A stretch of DNA of 11,727 bases from JBAZCI01 sp041671025. Lineage in GTDB: Bacteria > Patescibacteriota > Patescibacteriia > UBA10025. A model generated the notes under the pieces. It ran no database searches, was not told the origin of the DNA, and saw only the letters and a program-made list of their open reading frames with translations. Of this stretch, positions 4,813 through 11,140 are shown in pieces. The stretch spans positions 1 through 11,727 of the forward strand of contig JBAZCI010000034.1 in the NCBI GenBank assembly GCA_041671025.1, in the 5' to 3' direction. Within the stretch, counting starts at the first letter, position 1. Every line of letters begins with the position of its first letter. Both the position numbers and the translations under genes were made by a program.

Positions 4813-5529
4813 ATGAGACTCCGCAAAGATCAACATAGGAAGACTCGTGGATTTACGCTTATAGAGATGCTGGTGGTCATCGCAATTTTGACGATCATGT
4901 CATCGCTCGTGATGAGTAATGTCCGCAGGGGGCAGGACACGCAGTATTTGCGCCAGGCCGCGGACCAGCTTGTCCAGGATATTCGGACGATGCAGAATTA
5001 TGCGGCAGGCGGGAAAACGATGGGAATATGCACGGGAACTACTGCGGAAGATTGTATGAGCAGTCTGACGTGCACCGCTCCAGCGACATGCGTCCAGACG
5101 ATACCGCAAGGGGGGTATGGAGTTCAACTGCTCAGTTTATCAAGCTATGTATTGTATCCCGATACATTTATTACCACTGATCTGGATCCGACCGACGGAG
5201 ATTCAAGATGGTATGGTGCCGGTGATGCCGGGGTGGTTGGTACGGTCTCGCTTACAAACGGTGTTTTGATAATTGGATATCAGTATAATGGGGGCGCATG
5301 TGTCCAGCCTGACGGATCAGATAGCGTGTTTGTTACCTTTGAGCCGCCGTTTGCCGTAGGGCATGTTATACAGATGACCGGAGGCGGCACATACCAGCAG
5401 GATACGACTATTCAAAACCTTGTTATCTGGTTGAGGGGCAGTAATCAGCTTTGCAGGAAGATTACGGTGAACGGTATCGCCGGTCTTGTCAGTGAAGAAC
5501 AGGCCGCTTGTCCGGCATTATGTACGTAG
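4813..5529 (+). CDS. Minor pilin, GspH/FimT-like position
   Basis: 238 residues from the ATG at 4813, 10 nt after the pilD stop. The open frame extends further upstream, but that part lies inside pilD and has no pilin features. The leader MRLRKDQHRKTRG is cleaved after Gly13, then FTLIEMLVVIAILTIMSSLVMSNVRR with Glu at +5. The following helix (QYLRQAADQLVQDIRTMQNYA) is typical of GspH/FimT. The ectodomain is beta-rich and holds eight cysteines, four of them packed in about 21 residues (roughly 72-92) and two at the very C-terminus (CPALCT). GspH-type subunits belong to the priming tip complex. Subunit identity rests on the H-I-J-K gene order as much as on sequence. No Shine-Dalgarno sequence is seen; translation is probably coupled to pilD. 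Confidence 0.85.
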   Translation: MRLRKDQHRKTRGFTLIEMLVVIAILTIMSSLVMSNVRRGQDTQYLRQAADQLVQDIRTMQNYAAGGKTMGICTGTTAEDCMSSLTCTAPATCVQTIPQGGYGVQLLSLSSYVLYPDTFITTDLDPTDGDSRWYGAGDAGVVGTVSLTNGVLIIGYQYNGGACVQPDGSDSVFVTFEPPFAVGHVIQMTGGGTYQQDTTIQNLVIWLRGSNQLCRKITVNGIAGLVSEEQAACPALCT

Positions 5530-5534
5530 CACAT

Positions 5535-6215
5535 ATGCGTTTTGAACCGATACAACACAATCAGTACGGTCAAACCCTGCTCGAGGTTATTATTGCAATC
5601 TCGGTTATCATCGCCGGCGTTCTTGGCACCGTTACGCTCATTGCGTCGAGTGTGAAGGCCGGGCGCGCGGCGTCTGACCGGCTGGCGGCAGTCAACCTGG
5701 CACGTGAAGCAATCGAAATTGTCAGGAACATGCGGGACAGTAACTGGATTTCAGTACCACTGGAGCTATGGAATCAGGGTTTGTATGATGACGTCTCGGG
5801 AAAGATCGCAGTGCCGTATATACACGATACGAATTTGAATGATCCTATCAGGCTCGCTTTTGACGTAACAGACGGTTCACCCAATGCGGCATTTACAGAT
5901 CAGGCAAGCAGCGGACGTAGATGGAGTCAGGTTAATTATATCAATGGCAGGTACACACAGGGATTGGATGTTGCGCCAACTGGCGGCACGAAGTTCAGTC
6001 GTGTGATTTTTTTTGACACTATTTGCTGGCAGCTTGATGCAGGCGTATATCTTGAAACAATTGATTCAGGAACGCCGAACACTTCAGCTAACGATTGTTT
6101 GGCGCCGTCGACGATAGAAGCGGGTACGCAAATTCGCGTTGAAGTTCGCTGGCCTGGCACGTCTTCGACCGATCAGAAAGTCGTACTGACAGACAGGCTA
6201 TATGCGTGGAGGTAA
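5535..6215 (+). CDS. Minor pilin, PilV/GspI-like
   Basis: 226 residues from the ATG at 5535, 5 nt after the previous stop. An in-frame ATG at 5508 would overlap the previous gene by 22 nt and lengthen the leader without reason. The leader MRFEPIQHNQYG is cleaved after Gly12 and followed by QTLLEVIIAISVIIAGVLGTVTLI, with Glu at +5. Gln at +1 replaces the usual Phe or Met. The segment NLAREAIEIVRNMRDSNWI is a typical PilV/GspI stretch, and the ectodomain has two cysteines. GspI/PilV subunits nucleate the tip complex with the J and K subunits. There is no Shine-Dalgarno sequence, and the start context CACATATG matches that of the small pilin at 3308. The prepilin call is very secure; the I/V assignment is likely from helix sequence and order. 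Confidence 0.88.
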   Translation: MRFEPIQHNQYGQTLLEVIIAISVIIAGVLGTVTLIASSVKAGRAASDRLAAVNLAREAIEIVRNMRDSNWISVPLELWNQGLYDDVSGKIAVPYIHDTNLNDPIRLAFDVTDGSPNAAFTDQASSGRRWSQVNYINGRYTQGLDVAPTGGTKFSRVIFFDTICWQLDAGVYLETIDSGTPNTSANDCLAPSTIEAGTQIRVEVRWPGTSSTDQKVVLTDRLYAWR

Positions 6216-6233
6216 ATCTCACAGTATTAAAAT

Positions 6234-6965
6234 ATGTTTAGATTTGTAGAGTTAAAAAAGAATCAGAAAGGGATGACACTCATGGAGCTGATCGTTGCTG
6301 CCGGTATTTTTACGACCGTAACGTTTATCGCGGTCAATTTATTTGTCACCGCTTCAGGAGTGCAAAAACGCATTGCCTCAACCCAGCGCATTCAGGAAGA
6401 TATGCGGTACGTAGTTGAAGCGATCGCTCAGCAGGTACGTCTGGGCTCAATTGATTATGCCTATTACCAGGATCCGAACGTTGATGCCAATTATGCTGAT
6501 GCAGTTGATCTGCATCCGTCGGCGGCTTCCCGCCCCTCTACGCTCGCGCTTCTTGATCAGTCCGGAACTAATTTTGTCCTTTTTTCGCTTGACGTTGATA
6601 AGCTTAAGTACTGCTCGCGCCCGGATCGTACGAGCGCCTGCGCATGGCTGGATATTACACCAGAGCAGGTATCAATTACGCGACTGGAATTTATGATCAT
6701 GCCGAGTGCAGATCCATTTGCAAATCCGTCGAGCCTTGCCTGTTTGACTGTGAATCCGTGCGCGGGCCAATGCCAGTCATACCGGTGGGACAATACTCGC
6801 TGTGAATACTATAGTGACGGGCACAACTTTCAGCCAAAGGTGAGAATCGTTATGGAAGCGCGGGGATCCATAGGACAACCGCGCGAACAGGGAAATCTAT
6901 CGTTAGAAACGATCGTCTCAACGCGCCAGGTACAGGTGAACGTAATCAACACGAATTATGACTAG
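6234..6965 (+). CDS. Minor pilin, PilW/GspJ-like
   Basis: 243 residues. The leader MFRFVELKKNQKG is cleaved after Gly13 and followed by MTLMELIVAAGIFTTVTFIAVNLFV with Glu at +5. The segment RIQEDMRYVVEAIAQQVRLGSIDY is the standard PilW/GspJ helix end. The ectodomain is about 200 residues with six cysteines. Position between the PilV-like and PilX-like genes supports the GspJ/PilW role in the tip complex. A GGAGGT at 6208-6213 lies 20 nt before the ATG, too far for normal use, so initiation is probably SD-independent. The stop overlaps the next start by 8 nt (ATGACTAG). Confidence 0.88.
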   Translation: MFRFVELKKNQKGMTLMELIVAAGIFTTVTFIAVNLFVTASGVQKRIASTQRIQEDMRYVVEAIAQQVRLGSIDYAYYQDPNVDANYADAVDLHPSAASRPSTLALLDQSGTNFVLFSLDVDKLKYCSRPDRTSACAWLDITPEQVSITRLEFMIMPSADPFANPSSLACLTVNPCAGQCQSYRWDNTRCEYYSDGHNFQPKVRIVMEARGSIGQPREQGNLSLETIVSTRQVQVNVINTNYD

Positions 6966-8556
6966 AAAAAACGGTACACTGCGTCGTCGTCCTCAGGGCA
7001 TCGCTCTGGTATTCTCACTGATTATCGTTTCTTTAGTTACGCTTATCGGGCTTGGCATCACCTTTATCATCACGAGAGAGCTCAGGTTGTCCGGTAATCT
7101 CGATCATGCAACGTCGGCGTATTATGCAGCGGATAGCGGAGTGGAACGCGGGCTGTACCGGGTGAAATTGGGCCAGACGGATACCGATGAAACGCTCCAG
7201 GAACTGATTGCTGCAATTCAAACCTATACCGGAGCGCTGTCATTCAGTAATGCGAGCTATACTGACATTAATTCTGCTATTGCTAATCCGTCGGAGCAGG
7301 TTCAGGATCTAGTCGAAAATCAGTCTATCCAGTTTGATTTTTCTGAAATTAATCCGCCTGGAGCTGGCGCTAATATACAATCGATTGCGGTCCAATGGGA
7401 TGATGGCTCGTCTACAGCTGAGACATTAGAGCTGAGTCTCATCGGGTGGAGTCTCATAGGGACTATTCAAATTGATCAGGTGGTTACTAAACAAATAATA
7501 CGGAGCTCCGATCTAGGAGTAGCCGATAATACCATAGCATTCAATGGTATTGGCGGAGTAGCTTTTGCATCTAATAAGTTCTACCGTATCCGTGTAAAAG
7601 CAATTGGCAATGATGTCAGTCCTAATGAACAGCTCGATGATGTGCAGTTTACGGCATATGCAAATCCCGACGGGCCATATTATGCAGGTCCGGGCACCAT
7701 TACTGTCATTCCTTCATCCACGGCTGTCACGATCAAAGGTCAGGGTACACGCGGAGATTTTTCACAGGCGATCACGGCTACGATACCCTGGCGGCTGGCG
7801 CTTTCAGGAATTTTTGACTACGTCATTTTCTCTGAGCAGGATTTGATCAAGAGCGTCGCGGTTGTGACGAATCCGCCGATTTATCGGACAGGTCAGCGGG
7901 AAATAGAAGCAGGCATTGCACCTACAGGAACGTTTTGTACATGCTTGGGTGTACCGGCGTGTTCTTCAACCGCATGGCTAGGGGGGTGTGACGCAGGAGG
8001 ATCGCCAAGCGTACAGCAGGTTACTCAATGCAACGCGCCTTCACATGTCGGGACATGCAGTGTCAACGAACTTTTGGGAAGCGGTTCAAATCCTGCGGGA
8101 TTTTCTCTCGTAACCAATCCATCTACTCTGGCTGTACCCGCGGGGAGTTACTATATGCGCGTGAGCGGTCATCGTACGGGTCCGTACGATGCGGATGCTC
8201 GGATACGTCTTGATGACGATCTGACATCCGCGGGAAGTTCACCGTATATTGAGGAGTTTACTCCGCCTGCGGATAGCGTTAGCGGAACATGCAATTTCAA
8301 CTGCCTGTTTTCATTGCCGGTACGTATCGGGTCGTTGTGTAGCGGAGGATCAAATGATGGCTTTGCCTGCACAGTAGCCGGCGACTGTCCCGGAGGTTCG
8401 TGCCATAATTATCAGCGGGCATATCTGCTCGGTGGCGCTTCAGCGATTAACGCGCCCACGTATTTTGACTGGTATTCGCTCACCAGCTCGCCTCTGCTCA
8501 CGAGTCCGACGGATAAATATTGCAAGGATCTCACGCAGAATGAATGTCTGCCATGA
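6958..8556 (+). CDS. Large PilX/GspK-like minor pilin with cysteine-rich C-terminus
   Basis: 532 residues. The N-terminus TLRRRPQG is followed by a single hydrophobic helix IALVFSLIIVSLVTLIGLGITFIIT (about 15-39) lacking Glu at +5, then AYYAADSGVERGLYR (54-68), the hallmark of the PilX_N family. GspK/PilX caps the pilus tip and typically lacks Glu5. This protein is much larger than PilX (about 200) or GspK (about 320). Its first 320 residues have no cysteine, while the last ~210 have 14, in clusters at roughly 326-368, 444-482 and 523-530, including a CSGGxNDGxxC....DCPGGSC motif seen in secreted proteins. The C-terminal half may be an adhesin-like tip domain (inference). A 5-residue tandem repeat, SLIGW/SLIGT, lies near residues 160-169. 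It overlaps the previous gene by 8 nt and ligA by 4. Confidence 0.85.
   Translation: MTRKNGTLRRRPQGIALVFSLIIVSLVTLIGLGITFIITRELRLSGNLDHATSAYYAADSGVERGLYRVKLGQTDTDETLQELIAAIQTYTGALSFSNASYTDINSAIANPSEQVQDLVENQSIQFDFSEINPPGAGANIQSIAVQWDDGSSTAETLELSLIGWSLIGTIQIDQVVTKQIIRSSDLGVADNTIAFNGIGGVAFASNKFYRIRVKAIGNDVSPNEQLDDVQFTAYANPDGPYYAGPGTITVIPSSTAVTIKGQGTRGDFSQAITATIPWRLALSGIFDYVIFSEQDLIKSVAVVTNPPIYRTGQREIEAGIAPTGTFCTCLGVPACSSTAWLGGCDAGGSPSVQQVTQCNAPSHVGTCSVNELLGSGSNPAGFSLVTNPSTLAVPAGSYYMRVSGHRTGPYDADARIRLDDDLTSAGSSPYIEEFTPPADSVSGTCNFNCLFSLPVRIGSLCSGGSNDGFACTVAGDCPGGSCHNYQRAYLLGGASAINAPTYFDWYSLTSSPLLTSPTDKYCKDLTQNECLP
8170..8191. other. Perfect 10-bp inverted repeat inside the PilX-like coding sequence
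   Basis: CATCGTACGG-GT-CCGTACGATG is a perfect 10-bp inverted repeat with a 2-nt centre. It encodes ordinary residues (HRTGPYDA) and no T-run follows, so it is not a terminator. It could fold as an mRNA hairpin within the operon or be a protein binding site, and chance is possible. Confidence 0.4.
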
Positions 8557-10583
8557 CGAAGCGCGAAGCAACTGAACGTATCAGCAAACTCCGTGACGAA
8601 ATTAATCGCCACCGGTATTTGTATCATGTCAAAGACACGCAGGAAATTTCCGATGCGGCGCTCGATTCGTTGAAGCATGAGCTCGATCTGCTTGAACAGC
8701 AATTTCCCGAGTTGATTACGCCGGATTCCCCTACGCAACGTGTGGGGGGCGAGGCATTAGACGAGTTCAAAAAAGTTGTACACCGGACGCCGATGCTTTC
8801 ATTGAACGACGTATTTGAGCCGTCAGAAGTGGAACAGTGGGAAACACGGATTCGAAAACTGCTTCCCGCCGATGCGTCGGTTGAGTATTTTGGTGAGGTG
8901 AAAATGGACGGTCTAGCAATTGCATTGCTGTATCGCGACGGAGTGTTATATCGGGCGGCGACGCGGGGCGACGGACGCATCGGAGAAGATGTGACACAGA
9001 ATGTTCGCACTATCGAATCGGTGCCTCTGCGTTTGGAAGATCAATCAGGAGATGCAAAACTCAAACAATGGGTAACGAAGGCGCGCTCCGGTGAGATCGA
9101 AGTACGCGGAGAGGTGTACATGCCAAAAAAAGTTTTTGAGGCAATCAATAAAGAGCAGGAAAAAAAAAGCCTGCCGCCTTTTGCTAACCCCCGGAATGCT
9201 TCAGCAGGTTCAGTGCGCCAGCTTGATCCGCGCATTACCGCTTCACGCAAATTGTCGTTTATGGCCTATGATCTGGTAACGGATCTGGGGCAGACAACAC
9301 ATCAAGAAACTCACGCAATTCTTACTGCCCTTGGATTTAACGCGGGCACGCATAACGAGCGTCTTGTCAGTCGCGCTGATATCGAGTCATACCATGAGCG
9401 TATCGGAAAAATCCGCGCCTCGCTTCCGTACTGGACGGATGGAATTGTTATCACCGTGAATTCGATCGGCCAATTTCGCGGACTCGGCGTTGTCGGCAAG
9501 GCGCCGCGTGGCGCGATCGCGTATAAATATCCTGCAGAGCAGGCGACAACAATTGTCGAAGATATTCAGGTGCAGATCGGCAGGACGGGAGCGCTGACGC
9601 CTGTTGCGCATCTAAAACCCGTGCAAGTCGCAGGGACGACGGTATCACGGGCGACACTGCATAATATCGATGAGATTCGCCGGCTCGACGTCCGTATCGG
9701 CGATACGGTGATTGTTGAGAAGGCAGGAGAAATTATTCCCGATATTGTGCAGGTACTTGTGAAACTGCGGACAGGAAAAGAAAAAAAGTTTCACATGCCC
9801 GCGAAGTGTCCCGTATGCGGCTCCCCGACGGCACGGAAAGACGGCGAAGTTGCATATTACTGCACAAATCCGCAGTGCTACGCGGTACAGCATGAAGGCC
9901 TGCGTCATTTTGTTTCAAAGACGGGATTTGATATTGACGGGCTTGGAGAAAAAATTGTCGAACAGCTGTTTAAGGCTGACCTAGTCAAAAGCCCGGCGGA
10001 CCTGTTTACGCTGACTATAAAAGATCTGGAGCCATTAGAGCGTTTTGCAGAAAAATCAGCCGCGAATCTGGTGAGTGCCATCCAAAAAGCAAAGCGTGTT
10101 TCTCTCGCGAGGTTTATTTATGCGCTTGGTATCCGTCATGTCGGTGAAGAGACTGCAAACGATCTTGCAAGGCATTTTGGCGACATCCAAAAGCTTGAAC
10201 ATACTTCGATTGAAGAGTTACACGCGATCCGTGATATCGGCGGTGTCGTTGCACAAAGTATCAGTGCGTATTTTGGTGACAAAAAAAATATTGATCTCGT
10301 GAACGCCTTAATCAAAAACGGAGTTGAAATCCACAGGCCTGAAAAAATACAGGCTACCCCCTTAACCGGAAAAAAGATAGTAGTAACAGGGACGCTCGCC
10401 GGTATGTCCCGTGATGAGGCAAAGGCACAGGTGCGCAAGGCGGGAGGCGACTGGGTATCATCAGTCTCGACTCAAACCGATTTTGTAGTTGTAGGGGAGA
10501 ATCCGGGCTCTAAAGCGGACAAAGCCAAGAAGCTCGGCGTGAACATAATTTCAGAAAAGGAATTTCTCGAGTTGTTAGGATAA
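8553..10583 (+). CDS. ligA: NAD-dependent DNA ligase LigA
   Basis: 676 residues from the ATG at 8553, which overlaps the previous stop as ATGA; an ATG three codons earlier (8544) is possible. Numbered from 8544, the domains are: Ia (about 1-85; RYLYHV, TPDSPTQRVGG), adenylation domain with the nucleophile lysine in KMDG (K120), RGDGRIGEDVT, GEVYM, DGIVI (300s) and AYKYP, OB fold, a four-cysteine zinc finger (C422, C425, C440, C445), helix-hairpin-helix repeats (about 460-575) and a C-terminal BRCT domain (about 605-679). It seals nicks in replication and repair using NAD+. In domain Ia the motif reads SDAALDSL where the E. coli enzyme has PDAEYDRL, so the NAD-contacting Tyr is Leu. Co-transcription with the minor pilins is likely. 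A run of nine A (9160-9168) lies in the frame. Confidence 0.98.
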   Translation: MTKREATERISKLRDEINRHRYLYHVKDTQEISDAALDSLKHELDLLEQQFPELITPDSPTQRVGGEALDEFKKVVHRTPMLSLNDVFEPSEVEQWETRIRKLLPADASVEYFGEVKMDGLAIALLYRDGVLYRAATRGDGRIGEDVTQNVRTIESVPLRLEDQSGDAKLKQWVTKARSGEIEVRGEVYMPKKVFEAINKEQEKKSLPPFANPRNASAGSVRQLDPRITASRKLSFMAYDLVTDLGQTTHQETHAILTALGFNAGTHNERLVSRADIESYHERIGKIRASLPYWTDGIVITVNSIGQFRGLGVVGKAPRGAIAYKYPAEQATTIVEDIQVQIGRTGALTPVAHLKPVQVAGTTVSRATLHNIDEIRRLDVRIGDTVIVEKAGEIIPDIVQVLVKLRTGKEKKFHMPAKCPVCGSPTARKDGEVAYYCTNPQCYAVQHEGLRHFVSKTGFDIDGLGEKIVEQLFKADLVKSPADLFTLTIKDLEPLERFAEKSAANLVSAIQKAKRVSLARFIYALGIRHVGEETANDLARHFGDIQKLEHTSIEELHAIRDIGGVVAQSISAYFGDKKNIDLVNALIKNGVEIHRPEKIQATPLTGKKIVVTGTLAGMSRDEAKAQVRKAGGDWVSSVSTQTDFVVVGENPGSKADKAKKLGVNIISEKEFLELLG

Positions 10584-10658
10584 CTATCAAAGACAGTCAG
10601 TTTTTACAATTCCCCATCTGCCGCAGGTTTCCGGGTCGGCGCTTCTCTTGTTGTATCG

Positions 10659-10703
10659 GGATCGCCACGGTCGGTCGCGGCTAGCGACCTTCCTCGCGAT
10701 GGG
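10659..10703 (-). repeat. REP-like repeat family 2, copy B
   Basis: GGATCGCCACGG...CCTCGCGATGGG, in the orientation of copy A at 3101-3137. The inner stem is GGTCGC (10673-10678) with GCGACC (10684-10689), loop GGCTA. The outer stem is ATCGC (10661-10665) with GCGAT (10696-10700). One outer pair is C-G here but T-A in the other two copies, a compensatory change. It lies head-to-head with copy C, 14 nt away. Confidence 0.75.
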
Positions 10704-10717
10704 ATGAATATGGAATT

Positions 10718-10756
10718 CCATTGCGAGGCCCGGCGAAGCAAGGGCCGTGGCAATCC
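10718..10756 (+). repeat. REP-like repeat family 2, copy C (inverted partner of copy B)
   Basis: CCATTGCGAGGCCC...GGGCCGTGGCAATCC. The inner stem is GGCCC (10727-10731) with GGGCC (10742-10746), and the outer stem is ATTGC (10720-10724) with GCAAT (10750-10754). Together with copy B it forms an inverted pair, the REPIN/BIME arrangement. The rest of the ligA-gatC gap (10584-10658) shows no clear terminator or gene. Confidence 0.75.
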
Positions 10757-10816
10757 GGGAGTCTCAACATCAGCTAATGTCGTATTGCGTATTGAGGTTG
10801 TAAAGCCTTACAGCTC

Positions 10817-10826
10817 TACAGCTGTA
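10817..10826. promoter_or_regulatory. 10-bp palindrome in the gatC -35 region
   Basis: TACAGCTGTA is a perfect palindrome centred about 17 bp before the -10 hexamer of the gatCA promoter, preceded by a partial copy (TTACAGCT, 10809-10816). Its place over the -35 position makes it a candidate operator, but no regulator is known from this window. Confidence 0.3.
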
Positions 10827-10835
10827 CGGCTATTA

Positions 10836-10844
10836 TGATATACT
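10836..10844 (+). promoter_or_regulatory. Extended -10 promoter of gatCA giving a leaderless transcript
   Basis: TGA-TATACT is an extended -10 element with a 5-of-6 hexamer. Only 8 nt separate it from the gatC ATG at 10853, so transcription should begin at or within a base or two of the start codon. No Shine-Dalgarno sequence is present. No good -35 is seen, and a palindrome occupies that position. Confidence 0.65.
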
Positions 10845-10852
10845 TTGTGCAT

Positions 10853-11140
10853 ATGACTTTCACTCTCCAAGATATTGAACGGCTCGCTAAACTTGCCCGC
10901 CTTGAGTTGACTCCAGAGGAACGGGAAAAGTATCGTGAGCAGCTTACCTCTATTGTCGACTATATTGATAGGATCCAAACTGTCCGGGTACCCAAAGAAT
11001 CCCCTGATTTTCATATTGAAAATGCGGTACTGGAGCCTCGGCCGGATCATGTAGTTGAATATTCGGACACTGAATCATTGGTACGTTCGGCGTCAAAGAC
11101 TCAGGATTCATTTATTCGTGTGCAGTCAGTCCATGAATGA
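10853..11140 (+). CDS. gatC: Asp-tRNA(Asn)/Glu-tRNA(Gln) amidotransferase subunit GatC
   Basis: 95 residues, the usual length. It begins MTFTLQDIERLAKLARLELTPEE, the family's N-terminal helix, followed by EQLTSIVDYIDRIQ, a central EPRPDH and a C-terminal SASKTQDSFIRVQSV that matches the usual ...fF.VP.V ending. GatC wraps around GatA and stabilises the GatCAB complex, which amidates mischarged Glu-tRNA(Gln) and/or Asp-tRNA(Asn). An in-frame ATG at 10835 lies within the promoter and adds residues foreign to the family, so 10853 is preferred. The gene would be translated from a leaderless mRNA and overlaps gatA by 8 nt. Confidence 0.95.
   Translation: MTFTLQDIERLAKLARLELTPEEREKYREQLTSIVDYIDRIQTVRVPKESPDFHIENAVLEPRPDHVVEYSDTESLVRSASKTQDSFIRVQSVHE

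Noticed and set aside
7528..7551. 8-bp inverted repeat AATACCAT/ATGGTATT in the PilX-like gene
   Set aside because: Stem of 8 bp with an 8-nt loop in coding sequence is within chance expectation for a window this long.
1..8556. Type II secretion system instead of type IV pilus
   Set aside because: No secretin or other secretion-specific gene is visible, and the PilX_N-type protein, separate strong pilin unit and CPR-like context favour a pilus, though the window alone cannot fully exclude it.
8624..9010. Minus-strand ORF of 128 codons inside ligA
   Set aside because: Low-complexity Ser/Arg-rich translation opposite a highly conserved ligase; a shadow frame.
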